A stretch of DNA of 64,000 bases. Origin: an uncultured Lachnospiraceae bacterium. GTDB lineage: Bacteria; Bacillota; Clostridia; Lachnospirales; Lachnospiraceae. Positions 29,208-38,983 of this stretch are shown here, one piece after another (position 1 is the stretch's first letter; each line of letters starts with the position of its first letter). The notes beneath the pieces were generated by a model. The model was not told the DNA's origin. It made no database searches and saw only the letters and a program-made list of their open reading frames with translations. The stretch spans positions 1 to 64,000 of the forward strand of contig CAMWQW010000020.1 in the NCBI GenBank assembly GCA_947176505.1. The letters run 5' to 3'. A program made the translations under genes and the position numbers.

Positions 29208-29831
29208 ATGCTATACAATTATATTAAAGAACATTACAAAGAAGCAGAGCCGATTTTCTTTTCAGATTTGGAGAGAGAGGATATTACGAAGTCTGCTTTA
29301 AATCAGCAGTTGAAGAAACTCTGTGAAAAGGGTTTATTGCATAAATATGATACCGGGGTATATTTTATTCCCAAGAAGACACTACTAAATTCGACCATTG
29401 GTCCTAATGCAGATATGGTGGCGAGATATCGTTTTATCTCTAAAGGGGATAATATCGATGGTTTCTACGGGGGTAATTCATTTGCTAACCAGATAGGGAT
29501 TACTACACAGGTTCCACGAGTGGTTGAGATTGTAAGTAATAATACCAACTCATCAGACAGAGAGGTTCGGATTGGTAACAGAAGATTTTATGTGAGAAAA
29601 CCAATCGTACAAATAACAAAAGAGAATGTGTATGTGTTACAGATGTTGGAGCTGTTGAAAAATCTTGATGCGTATTTAGATTATTCCTATGTGGAGGCAC
29701 GGGAGAAATTCGCAGAATATATATCCATTCATGGAATCACAAGAAGTGATGTGGATTTGTATATCAGAAAGTATCCGATGTCTACATTTAAATACTATTA
29801 TGAATTGGAGTTAGATCATGTACTTGCATAA
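29208..29831 (+). CDS. AbiEi-type antitoxin / DUF6088-like regulator
   Basis: The 207-aa protein has an N-terminal winged helix (FFSDLEREDITKSALNQQLKKL) and a C-terminal part typical of the AbiEi antitoxin group. In the AbiE type IV system it represses the operon and neutralises the nucleotidyltransferase toxin. AGGAG precedes ATG 29208. Its end overlaps the toxin gene by 14 bp, the usual antitoxin-first order. Confidence 0.8.
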   Translation: MLYNYIKEHYKEAEPIFFSDLEREDITKSALNQQLKKLCEKGLLHKYDTGVYFIPKKTLLNSTIGPNADMVARYRFISKGDNIDGFYGGNSFANQIGITTQVPRVVEIVSNNTNSSDREVRIGNRRFYVRKPIVQITKENVYVLQMLELLKNLDAYLDYSYVEAREKFAEYISIHGITRSDVDLYIRKYPMSTFKYYYELELDHVLA

Positions 29832-30735
29832 AGAAAATAGAGAATTATTTCGCGATGCAATCTTGCTGGCTTCACAGAAATTGGAAGTTAGTGAAGATAT
29901 CGTGGAGAAAGATTATTATGTCACTTTGATTTTGAAGAAGCTTTCTACGATTGAATATCCGGTTGTGTTTAAGGGAGGTACATCTCTTTCCAAGGCCTTT
30001 CATGTAATTGACCGATTCTCTGAGGATATCGACATTACATTTACAGAGTATCTGGGCGAAGCTAGAAGAAAGAAACTGAAATATAACATATTGAAGCCGA
30101 TTGCGGATGAGTTAGGGCTTGTGATTCGTAATTTCGACTCTATTGAAAGTGATAAAAATCTGAATCATTATGATTTTTATTATGAGTCAGTGGTAGGAAA
30201 TAGAGTTATCAATGCAATTCCGTCTTATGTCAAGTTGGAAACATCCTTGATGTCCTATGCATTTCCTACAGAAGAAAAGGAGCTGGGAAATTATATATTG
30301 GATGCCCTTGGAACTGAAGAAGAGGAGCTTATTACAACATATGATTTGAGGACATTCACTATGCGTGTTCAGTCATTGAACCGTACCCTCATTGATAAAG
30401 TTTTTGCTGTATGCGATTACTACCTGCAGGGCAAGGCTCACAGAAATGCAAGACATTTGTATGATATTTATAAGCTGGCAGAGCATGTGGAGATTGACGA
30501 TGATTTCTTGAAGCTTGTAAAAGAAGTACGTGCACACAGAATTGATATGGGAAGTGAAATTGCACCGGCAGCGCCTCTGGATGTTGATATTTTAGAGTTA
30601 GTCCGGAAAGTTTGTGATGAAGATTTTTACAAGGAAGATTATCGGGAGAGCACACTCAAATTGATTTCGGATTCTTTGGAGTATGAGATGCTGGAGAAGC
30701 ATTATGGTGAATTGGCGGAGAAAGTATTTGAGTAA
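29818..30735 (+). CDS. AbiEii/AbiGii-family nucleotidyltransferase toxin
   Basis: The 305-aa protein has the polymerase-beta-type nucleotidyltransferase motif GGTSLSK (about residues 56-62), followed by SEDIDITF with the metal-binding aspartates. Family members block growth by adding nucleotides to tRNA or other substrates and give phage protection. Translationally coupled to the antitoxin. All motif residues are present, so it is probably active. Confidence 0.85.
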   Translation: MYLHKENRELFRDAILLASQKLEVSEDIVEKDYYVTLILKKLSTIEYPVVFKGGTSLSKAFHVIDRFSEDIDITFTEYLGEARRKKLKYNILKPIADELGLVIRNFDSIESDKNLNHYDFYYESVVGNRVINAIPSYVKLETSLMSYAFPTEEKELGNYILDALGTEEEELITTYDLRTFTMRVQSLNRTLIDKVFAVCDYYLQGKAHRNARHLYDIYKLAEHVEIDDDFLKLVKEVRAHRIDMGSEIAPAAPLDVDILELVRKVCDEDFYKEDYRESTLKLISDSLEYEMLEKHYGELAEKVFE

Positions 30736-31025
30736 ATGTACACATAGAGATGTCCCGTGTGTATATTTACTATGAGTATCAAACTCGTATCACGGCATAC
30801 TTAATTCGTATCACCACACCAAAAATCATATAAATTTGCCGTTTACATTCATTTTCACCCATGCTATATTATTGCTTAGGTGGACGGAAAAAAGCGGATT
30901 ATCGTGATACGAATCTGCAACATTTCCCCCGGAAAAAGCAAAAATAATAGGTAAAATACCCATAAAATGAGTCACAAAACGGCAAAAACCGTAACAAATA
31001 AGTTTCTAAACACAACCAAATCAGA
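30736..31025. other. Noncoding right end with TCGTATCAC repeats
   Basis: No gene is seen in this 290-bp AT-rich stretch. TCGTATCAC occurs directly at 30785-30793 and 30806-30814 and inverted (GTGATACGA) at 30904-30912. These lie 110 to 240 bp before the right tuf core, the distance at which arm sites are expected. They differ from the GGTGCC arms, which suggests a different integrase brought this segment. That integrase is not in the window. Confidence 0.5.
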
Positions 31026-31154
31026 CCGTGAGGGTGGACGTACAGTAGGTTCAGGTCGTGTGGCTACAATTATTGAGTAAATAGAATTCTGACGAATTCA
31101 TTAGTAAAAAGCTAGATTTTATGGGGCTTTCCGAGGAATCGGGAAGCCCTTTTT
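31026..31154 (+). pseudogene. Displaced original tuf 3' end and terminator
   Basis: 31026-31080 repeats the last 55 bases of tuf through the stop codon with two silent changes (31053 and 31068). The flank from AAGCTAGATTTTATGG through the terminator 31124-31154 matches 21186-21230. It is only a gene fragment. It marks attR and probably the end of the inserted DNA. The leader between stop and terminator has about 17 extra bases compared with the left copy. Confidence 0.85.
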
Positions 31155-31301
31155 AATATTTCCAACAGACAAATGCGGATTTCTATGTAAACAAAGGATC
31201 ACAGTCCCTCTGCTGAAGGACTAACCGTCTACCGTTTTTTGCAGTACCAATGAAAAGATTATAACAATTTGAGGGTATATTTCAAAACTGTAAAAGTCAG
31301 A

Positions 31302-31406
31302 CAGTTGGAGCGCATGAAAGAACTCTGTAAAGAGAGCAGTAGCCTTTATGAAAAACAGAGCGATTTGAAAGGGCATAAAGAGAAAATTGAGAGAATGTTA
31401 AAATGA
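31302..31406 (+). pseudogene. Remnant of a mobilization-module gene
   Basis: The sequence from CAGTTGGAGCGCATGAAAGA to the stop at 31404-31406 is a diverged copy of the 3' end of the gene at 26178-26492. It has no start. It lies outside attR, so a further related element once lay here and has been deleted. The rest of 31157-31510 holds no gene that I can support. Confidence 0.8.
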
Positions 31407-31510
31407 TAAGAAATATACAACATGGTGGCTGCTATGCCTTATATCTCATATTAGTAAATAGAATTCAAAAGTGTTATAATTGAAGAACCATCTGTAGGAG
31501 GATTATCCAA

Positions 31511-32074
31511 ATGAGTTCTTTATTACAATCAACAAGAAACACGCGTGCACTACCGACAGGTACAATGCGATACATTAGAAGTGATGCTCCAGAGAATTTG
31601 ACTGATAAGGAGGTTCAATGGTTGCTGGATAACAATATAATTACGATTGTAGATTTGCGATCAGATGAAGAGATTGCCAAAAAACCATGTTTCCTTCAGA
31701 AGAAAGCCGGATTTCGGTATTTTCATCTTCCAGTTACAGGTGGCGGTGATACGCCAAAGTCACGTGAACATTTGTATACTGTATATCAACAGATGGTAGA
31801 TGAGAAGATGGAGAAGATTATTGATATAATCATGAATGCAGAATCCAATGTGATGTATTTTTGTACGGCAGGTAAAGACCGTACGGGTGTAGTATCGGCG
31901 ATAATTTTAAAACGACTTGGATTTAGCGATGAAGCAATCATTGAAGATTATATGAAATCTAAAGATAATTTAATGGATATGCTTATGGCATATGTGAGTG
32001 TTCATTCTGAAGTAGATATAGAAATTATTATTCCGCATAGGGAAAATATGGAACAGTTACTGAAGCATATATAA
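31511..32074 (+). CDS. Protein tyrosine/dual-specificity phosphatase
   Basis: The 187-aa cytoplasmic protein has the CX5R catalytic loop CTAGKDRTG (Cys about 117) and an upstream Asp-rich segment with TIVDLRSDEE. It belongs to the bacterial phosphatase family that acts on phosphotyrosine, phosphoserine or phosphoinositides. GGAGGATT precedes ATG 31511. It stands alone. The substrate is unknown. Confidence 0.85.
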   Translation: MSSLLQSTRNTRALPTGTMRYIRSDAPENLTDKEVQWLLDNNIITIVDLRSDEEIAKKPCFLQKKAGFRYFHLPVTGGGDTPKSREHLYTVYQQMVDEKMEKIIDIIMNAESNVMYFCTAGKDRTGVVSAIILKRLGFSDEAIIEDYMKSKDNLMDMLMAYVSVHSEVDIEIIIPHRENMEQLLKHI

Positions 32075-32097
32075 ATTGGAGTTGGAGGAGTGTGGTT

Positions 32098-32524
32098 ATG
32101 TATATAAAAAGCAGCAAAATTTATTATAACAGAATTAACTATGGATATGTGTAGTGAATATCAGAAAAACTCTGTAGATGCTGATCATAGACGTTTCGTG
32201 CCGGATGAAGTATGTGAAACGGTGGAAGATGTTAAGAGAACTTTAAAATGGCTAAATGAATCATATTCTACCTCAAATGGACCATTTGTATATCCAATTC
32301 TTACGAATGAAAACATAAATATTGGATACGTTCAAGCATGTCCATTGGGAGAAGAATTTGAGATTGGATATCATATAGCAAAAAATTATACGGGCAATGG
32401 ATTTGCTACAGAAGCTGTAAAGGTGTTTTTACCAGTGATAATGGATATGCTTCAAATTGATAAAATATACGGCATAGTTTTATTTAAAAATTATCTTAAC
32501 CATAACTTAACCAAAAATGGTTAA
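32098..32524 (+). pseudogene. Broken GNAT acetyltransferase
   Basis: ATG 32098 has a good ribosome binding site (GGAGGAGTG), but the frame runs to a stop at TAG 32152. The body in another frame (IITELTMDMCS, VPDEVCETVED, EIGYHIAKNYTGNGFATEAV) is clearly GNAT-like, so one frameshift separates start and body. The C-terminus is cut after KIYGIVLF, losing the conserved last helix. The cut coincides with a 12-bp hairpin, ATAACTTAACCA/TGGTTAAGTTAT (32502-32529), perhaps the end of a small inserted sequence. Confidence 0.75.
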
Positions 32525-32753
32525 GTTATAATCAAAAAGTTTGAATGCGCCATAAATGTGTTAGATTGCATTTAGAATACATTTCTAAAGAAGTTACATA
32601 AAACAGAAACAGTTGAAAAAGTGAAACGGTGTTTAGCTTTTTAGAAAAATGCTTCTGCATATGCAGATAGAATTTCCCAGATACTGTTTGAGAAATTGAG
32701 TAAAGAGCAACCATCTTTTTGCAAGCATACTGTAAGTTTATAAGGAGTTCCTG

Positions 32754-35735
32754 ATGAGCAACATTGAAGAGCTGGAAAAAAGAATACAATTTCTGGAAAA
32801 GGAAAATCAATATCTGAAAAAGTTGCTGGCAGGCGCAGGGATTTCTTATTCTGAAAAAGAGACAGATGGTGGTACTAATGAATATGATTCGGATCAGGGC
32901 TCAAGGATTATACCAAGAAACATTACAGAAACAGATGCAAAAGTGTTCTTCAGCATGTTTTGGGGGCGCACGGATGTATACGGCAAACGTACCATAAAGA
33001 AATCGACCAAGGAAGTCAATTATTATACTCAGTGTTACAATTTTTGGAAAAGCAGCTGTCCAAGAGTTGCCGGAAGCAAGATAAAATGTCAGGATTGCCA
33101 GAAACAAGCATATAAGGAGTTAAAGAAAGAGCAGATTATAGACCATTTGAGGGGAAATTCGGAGGATGCCACAGATGTTATAGGTGTTTTTCCACTTTTG
33201 ACAGATGATACCTGCAGATTTATTGTCTTTGATTTTGATAATCATGAAAAAGATGCGGAAAAAAATGATTTTGCCAATACTGACGATCTGTGGAAAGATG
33301 AAGTAGACAGCTTAAGAAGAATATGTGATATATATGGAATAGATGCGCTGGTAGAGCGTTCACGTTCAGGGAGAGGCGCACATCTTTGGATATTCTTTCA
33401 AAAACCAATAGAAGCTGAATTGGCAAGAAAGTTCGGCAATGTGCTGTTAAACAAAGGGGCTGAATCTGTAAATTTAAAGTCGTTTAGGTTTTATGACCGC
33501 ATGCTGCCAATGCAGAACCACCTTCCGGCAGGCGGTTTGGGCAATCTGATTGTGCTGCCTTTGCAGGGACAGGCGTTAAAAGAGGGGAACAGTGCATTTA
33601 TAGATGAACACTGGAATGCATATCCCGACCAGTGGGAAGTGCTGTTAAACAAGAAAAAACTTTCAAAAGAGTTTATTGAGGATAAGATACAAGAGTGGAC
33701 AGAGGAAAATTCTTACACTGTTGCAGATATCATTGCCGTAAACGGCAATGATATTTTTGAAAATAATAGTGAAAAACCGTGGAACAGAACAAAGCGTTTT
33801 CTAAAGGGAGATGTTGATGGGACATTGCATATTACATTGTCAAATGGTGTGTATGTGAATACGGTAAATTTACAGCCAAGAATACAGAATCAAATCAGGA
33901 GGATGGCTGCGTTTTCCAATCCTGTCTTTTATAAAAACCAGGCTATGGGGTTGTCTAATTTTGAAAATTACAGATATATTTATCTTGGAAGTGATGAAGG
34001 TGGATTCATCAAAGTCCCGAGAGGCATATTGGAGAATATAACCGAGGCGTGCGAAAAAGCCGGTATTGAATATGAAATAGAAGATAAACGGAGTGAGGGG
34101 CAGCCGATTCATGTGGAGTTTATTGGAGAACTGAAAGAGTCACAGATACTGGCTGTTGACAAGCTTCTTCAAAATGATAACGGAATTTTGAATGCAGCCA
34201 CAGCATTTGGAAAGACGGTAGTGTGCTGTAATGTGATAGCGAAAAGGCAGGTAAGTACACTGATTCTTCTCCAGTCATCAGCATTGATGGAACAATGGCA
34301 AGAGGCGCTTACAAAGTTGTTACATATTGATGAGGAACTGCCTGAGTACGAGACCCCCACGGGTCGTAAGAAGAGACGAAAAAGTGTTGTTGGGAAATTA
34401 CAGGGGGCGCATGATTCCACTACAGGGATTATTGACATTGCGATGGTCGGTTCGGTCTGTAAGAATGGTGAATATCATAGGCGGTTAAAGGAGTACGGAC
34501 TCATACTGGTAGATGAGTGCCACCATGCCGCTTCCGATACCATAGTGGATATTTTGCAGGAAGCAAATGCGAAATATGTATATGGAGTAACGGCTACACC
34601 CTTTAGGGGAGATGGACTTGAAAAAATAAATTATATGCTTCTTGGCCCCATTCGTTACAAATACACCTCAAAGGACAGGGCAAAAGAGCAGGGGATAGAG
34701 CACCTTGTTTATCCACGGTTTACAAGAGCGGTCGCTTCAAGATTTTCACAGGATAAAATGCATCCAAATGAGGCATATGAAATTATTCGCAATAATGAAG
34801 ACAGAGATGAATTGATCATAAGGGATGTAAAACAATGTGTGGAGGATGGAAGAACGCCGGTGGTGCTTTCTAAATATGTGGAGCATTCACAGCGGTTGTA
34901 TCAGCGTTTGATCAATTACGCTGACAAAGTCTTTTTATTGTCTGGCAGAAATTCAAAGAAAGAGCATAAAGAAATTTTAAAACAGATGAGTCAGGTTACG
35001 CCGGGGGAAAGTATGATTCTTGTTGCAACAGGAAAGCTGATCGGGGAAGGATTTGATTATCCGAGGCTGGATACGTTGATTATGGCAACTCCGGTGGCAT
35101 GGAAGGGAGTAGTGGAGCAGTATGCTGGACGTTTAAACAGGGATTATGATGGAAAGAAAAACGTGATTATATATGATTACGTGGACAGCCATATATCCAT
35201 GTTTGACAGGATGTACCATAAGAGGCTTAAGGCATACAAACAGATTGGATATGATATTTTTTCAGGAACAGGCACGCAGAAACAAACTGCGAACGCCATT
35301 TTTGATATAGATAATTATGCAGACGTGTATCGGAATGATTTGCTTACCGCAGAGAAAGAAATTATCATTTCCAGTCCGGCAATCAGTGGTAAGAAAGCGT
35401 ATGAGATGATTCATTTACTTAGAGAAAAGCAGGAGGCGGGAATTAAAATAGTCATTGTCACATGGAAGCCGGACTGCTATGGGTATGGGGACAGTGCATA
35501 CTGGCAGGAATTGCAGGAACAGATGCGAAAAGCAGGATTCGAAATGAATCTCGTGGAAGACTATTGCGAACATTATTGCATTATAGACCATCAGGTAGTC
35601 TGGTACGGAAGTATGAATTTTCTCGGAAAAGAAGATGCAGAAGATAATCTGATGCGTATTGCAGACGGGAAGATTGCAAATGAACTGCTTGAAATGACAT
35701 TTGGAAATGAAAAATATCAGGGTGAGACGATGTAA
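32754..35735 (+). CDS. TOTE-type primase-helicase-PLD protein
   Basis: This 993-aa protein has a short coiled coil (residues 1-25), a Cys-containing segment and an archaeo-eukaryotic primase-like domain (FIVFDFDNHE near 165; SRSGRGAHLWIFF near 205). A superfamily II helicase follows (NAATAFGKT near 480, VDECHH near 585, VTATPFRGDG near 615, QYAGRLNR near 788). A phospholipase-D-like module closes it (HYCIIDHQVVWYGSMNFLG near 945). Such proteins are known from TOTE conflict systems in mobile DNA. The PLD motif has Cys-Glu-His where HxK is usual, so nuclease activity is uncertain. AAGGAG precedes ATG 32754. Confidence 0.8.
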   Translation: MSNIEELEKRIQFLEKENQYLKKLLAGAGISYSEKETDGGTNEYDSDQGSRIIPRNITETDAKVFFSMFWGRTDVYGKRTIKKSTKEVNYYTQCYNFWKSSCPRVAGSKIKCQDCQKQAYKELKKEQIIDHLRGNSEDATDVIGVFPLLTDDTCRFIVFDFDNHEKDAEKNDFANTDDLWKDEVDSLRRICDIYGIDALVERSRSGRGAHLWIFFQKPIEAELARKFGNVLLNKGAESVNLKSFRFYDRMLPMQNHLPAGGLGNLIVLPLQGQALKEGNSAFIDEHWNAYPDQWEVLLNKKKLSKEFIEDKIQEWTEENSYTVADIIAVNGNDIFENNSEKPWNRTKRFLKGDVDGTLHITLSNGVYVNTVNLQPRIQNQIRRMAAFSNPVFYKNQAMGLSNFENYRYIYLGSDEGGFIKVPRGILENITEACEKAGIEYEIEDKRSEGQPIHVEFIGELKESQILAVDKLLQNDNGILNAATAFGKTVVCCNVIAKRQVSTLILLQSSALMEQWQEALTKLLHIDEELPEYETPTGRKKRRKSVVGKLQGAHDSTTGIIDIAMVGSVCKNGEYHRRLKEYGLILVDECHHAASDTIVDILQEANAKYVYGVTATPFRGDGLEKINYMLLGPIRYKYTSKDRAKEQGIEHLVYPRFTRAVASRFSQDKMHPNEAYEIIRNNEDRDELIIRDVKQCVEDGRTPVVLSKYVEHSQRLYQRLINYADKVFLLSGRNSKKEHKEILKQMSQVTPGESMILVATGKLIGEGFDYPRLDTLIMATPVAWKGVVEQYAGRLNRDYDGKKNVIIYDYVDSHISMFDRMYHKRLKAYKQIGYDIFSGTGTQKQTANAIFDIDNYADVYRNDLLTAEKEIIISSPAISGKKAYEMIHLLREKQEAGIKIVIVTWKPDCYGYGDSAYWQELQEQMRKAGFEMNLVEDYCEHYCIIDHQVVWYGSMNFLGKEDAEDNLMRIADGKIANELLEMTFGNEKYQGETM

Positions 35736-35874
35736 AGAAGCAGCTGCAAAACGAATGAAGATGTAGAAGAATAGGTATATGGAAGTTATTGATTGAGTCT
35801 TTATTCGAATGAAAATGATTAAAAAGCGTAAATAAATTGAATTACACTCGAAAGGAAAAAATGGAGATAATTTT

Positions 35875-37234
35875 ATGATTCCAATAAAAATAGAAACCCT
35901 GTTAGAAGGGCGAAAAGTAGAACAGAACCGGATAGAATATTAAGGAAGGCTTTAATACGTCAGAAATTGTGCATACCATATGCGGTTATGCGAACGATAT
36001 TGCAGGGGTGGACGGCGGATATCTTGTGATTGGTGTAAAAACAGAAAACGGGATTCCGATTTTGCCGCCAGTAGGTGTACCAGACGAATTACTTGATGAC
36101 ATTCAATTAAAAATATTTCAATACTGCAACAAAATTGAACCCCGCTATATTCCAAAGATTGAGATTGTGGAATATCAAGGGATAAACTTGGTGTATCTGA
36201 AATGTGCAGCGGGTGATGCGGGACCATATCAGGCACCTGTAGATGTTTATTCTAAAAAGGAAGCAGGGAAAGGGCAAGACCGCACAATGAAATATTGAAT
36301 TCGCCCGGCATCACTTACGGTAGATGCCAAACAGAGCGAGATGGCGGAACTTTTTGAGAAATTTGCTGCCATACCGTTTGTTGACCGTATCAATAATCGG
36401 GCATCTATGGAGCACATACGCAGGGGATATCTTGAGGATTTTATCAGAGAAAGTAATAGTTCACTGATAGAGGAACTTAATGTACGTTCTTTGGAGGATT
36501 TATTGGTATCCGAGGAAGTGGCGGAGGAAAAAGTCGAGGGAATGGCAATCAAAAATATTGGACTGCTTATATTTTGGGAAAGACCGGACAAGTTGATTGC
36601 AGGAAATAAGATTGAACTGGTGCGTTTTCATGATAAGGAAGCGCTTGTAAATGCGGTTTTACACAAAAATTACAAAGAGGATGTGCCGGTAGAGATTCGG
36701 ATTTATTTGGATTAGATTCAGATTATCAATTTTCCGGGACCGGATCATTATATTGATATGGAAAAGTTTGCGGCGGGGAAAGTTCGGGCAAGAAGATATA
36801 GAAATCCCAAGATTGGAGAGTTTTTCAAGGAAATTGATCTGTCTGAGAAAAAATCAACAGGCATATCAAAAATTTTGCGTGAACTGAAAAGAAATGGTTC
36901 GCCTATGCCGGAGTTTGAAACAGATGCGGACAGAACTTATATGATTACTACAATAAGGATTCACGAAGGGTTTGAGACCGAGAATGAAAACTTCGCTCAA
37001 AAAATGAGCGAAGTTTTGAAGCAAAAAGATTATGATAAAGTAAGAACAATTGTTAATTTTATGGAAGAACATGGAGAAATCACTCCTAGAGAGGCTGAAA
37101 CTATTACCGGAAAGTCTGCTGCGACAGTACGAAGATATTTTAAAATACTTGTAGATACAAGATATATAGTAGCAGAGGGGAGTACCAACAATATAGTTTA
37201 TCGTATTGTTACGAATTTGTCAGAAGATGATTAA
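35875..37234 (+). pseudogene. Inactivated AlbA_2/Schlafen-type ATP-binding protein
   Basis: The reading is split by an extra T near 35940, a TGA at 36296-36298 (after MKY) and a TAG at 36713-36715 (after IYLD). Between VRFHDKEA and LVNAV about 60 to 70 residues of the family are missing. The rest is easily read: GGYLVIGVKTENG, AGPYQAPVDVYSKKEAGKG, INFPGPDHYIDMEKFAAGK, EKKSTGISKILR and a C-terminal winged helix (ITPREAETITGKSAATVRRY). Intact relatives are regulators or accessory defence proteins. ATG 35875 has a weak binding site. Confidence 0.85.
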
Positions 37235-37243
37235 AATAGTTTT

Positions 37244-37453
37244 TCAAAAAATGGTTTTATATCCGTTACGGTAATCATCGCTGTCCGAGCGTTCTGATTT
37301 GGAATATCCCAGATGTTCATTCATTTCTGTTTCCATCATTTTTTTGATGGTGCTGCCTAAAAGGTCTTTGAGCACTTCCTGAATATCTCCAGCAGTTTCA
37401 ATGTCGTACTCCTGTAGCAAACCTTGAATGATGTTGCGTTTCCCCTCAGTCAT
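37244..37453 (-). pseudogene. N-terminal fragment of IS256-family transposase
   Basis: Sixty-nine codons are left, with LLGSTIKKMMETEMNEHLGY and DDYRNGYK, typical of the start of IS256/mutator transposases, which are about 400 aa. The DDE catalytic part is lost. An almost perfect inverted repeat, AGGTCTCCTATGAT/ATCATAGAAGACCT, lies just upstream at 37494-37530. It could be part of the insertion sequence end or its promoter region. Confidence 0.8.
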
Positions 37454-37645
37454 GGGTTTTACGTTGTAAATTTTTTCTGCTTGCTATAATAATAGGTCTC
37501 CTATGATTTAGATATTATCATAGAAGACCTTATAAATCATTATTTACAGAAATTTTTCATAGACCCCAATAAAAGGCGTATAGGCACATCGAGCAATGGC
37601 GCAGCCCGCTGCTGTCATTTACAATTTGGCACAGGATGCGAAACC

Positions 37646-38983
37646 CTAATTTACTTCTACACTTACAGGCATAAATACAACACAAGGCGTTGTACCGCCA
37701 TTTACATTATTAAAGCTGCTATTTGAAAGAGGAACACCAACAATTTTCAGTTTTGTTCCTTCATATACTTCTGGAAGGCTATCCGGGTAAAGCATATAAT
37801 ATACTCTGGAACTATCATTTATTTCGTAGCAGATCATTTCTGTAATATATCCGCTTTTCGTATATTCCACATCGCTTTCCCATATCTGGCTAACACATAA
37901 TTTTCCTGCTTCCATAAGAACAGTATTATAGTTTCCATTCTTTTTGATATATTTCTCATAGGTCAATTCATGGTCAATTAAGTCCTCGAGTTCTTCCAGC
38001 CTTCCATTCAAAATGCTGTCTTCGTATATATCGAGAAACTCTTTTTTGTCTTGTGTGATGCGGAAATGTACATCATTAGTCTCCGACACATCAGAACAAA
38101 ACATCATCAGTTCTCCCAGAGACGGCATGAATTTTCCATCTACAAAATTACCGTACCTGTCAACAAGTCCATATTCATTTTCTTCATATATCTGTTCGCC
38201 ATACCCATTCCAGCAGCCGTCTGTCCATTCCCCTGAATAAGTATACGGAACCATATCACTTGTGACAGCCTCAAATGTCCCTTTCCCGTTGGGGATTCCG
38301 TTTTCTGTCATTCCGTCATATGTTCCGGTCCGGTCGTCACCGTCGTAAAAGACAACGCGCAGATTGTTGCATTTCAATTCACCGGGTCCTGCTATTTTTC
38401 CATCTTTCCAGCCACCGTCATATTGTACAGAAATTCCGTCTTCGTCATGGTATTCAAATGCACCTGAATCATCTGGGTTCCCATCCAAAGCGTGTCCTGT
38501 ATAAACGCCATGATATGTGGTATCCATCAGTTCCGCCTCAAAAGGAAAATTGTCAAATTTTCCACTCCCGGAAATCGCACCACTGATGAAATCCCCCTCA
38601 TAATACCAGTTTTGTTTTTCCGTACTGCACGTAAACTTTCCCTGACCGTCAGGCAGCCCTTCCAGAACCGTACCGGAATAGGTTCCCTGATATGTCATTT
38701 CCTGCCACGTTATATGACAGGGACCATTGTTTATCGTACCTGTGCCGGTGATTTTTCCACTGTCAAATTCTCCTTCATAGCTCCATTCTTCATTTTCCCC
38801 GAGGGCAATGAATATACCCTCGCCCATTGGCTGATTATCTTCCAGAACACCGGTAAAACTGCCGGAAATTTGCTCTTCCGCCAGACTAATCGTTACGGCA
38901 TGGTTCTCAACATTTTGTGTACAGCCTGTAAATGCACATCCGGAAATGGCTGATATCAATAAGATTCCAATTTTTTTATTCAT
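37646..38983 (-). CDS. MORN-repeat lipoprotein
   Basis: The 445-aa protein has a lipoprotein signal (KKIGILLISAISGC) and many MORN-like repeats (YEGEFDSGKITGTG, YSGEWTDGCWNGYGE and others) through residue 300 or so, then a non-repeat C-terminal domain. ATG 38983 is taken as start because the lipobox follows at the right distance; the frame is open further upstream. It would be displayed outside the membrane. MORN repeats serve as binding or spacer modules; no partner is seen. Confidence 0.8.
   Translation of the reverse strand: MNKKIGILLISAISGCAFTGCTQNVENHAVTISLAEEQISGSFTGVLEDNQPMGEGIFIALGENEEWSYEGEFDSGKITGTGTINNGPCHITWQEMTYQGTYSGTVLEGLPDGQGKFTCSTEKQNWYYEGDFISGAISGSGKFDNFPFEAELMDTTYHGVYTGHALDGNPDDSGAFEYHDEDGISVQYDGGWKDGKIAGPGELKCNNLRVVFYDGDDRTGTYDGMTENGIPNGKGTFEAVTSDMVPYTYSGEWTDGCWNGYGEQIYEENEYGLVDRYGNFVDGKFMPSLGELMMFCSDVSETNDVHFRITQDKKEFLDIYEDSILNGRLEELEDLIDHELTYEKYIKKNGNYNTVLMEAGKLCVSQIWESDVEYTKSGYITEMICYEINDSSRVYYMLYPDSLPEVYEGTKLKIVGVPLSNSSFNNVNGGTTPCVVFMPVSVEVN

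Noticed and set aside
21177..31154. Self-transmissible conjugative element
   Set aside because: A relaxase is present, but there is no coupling protein, VirB4-type ATPase or other pore gene in the interval.
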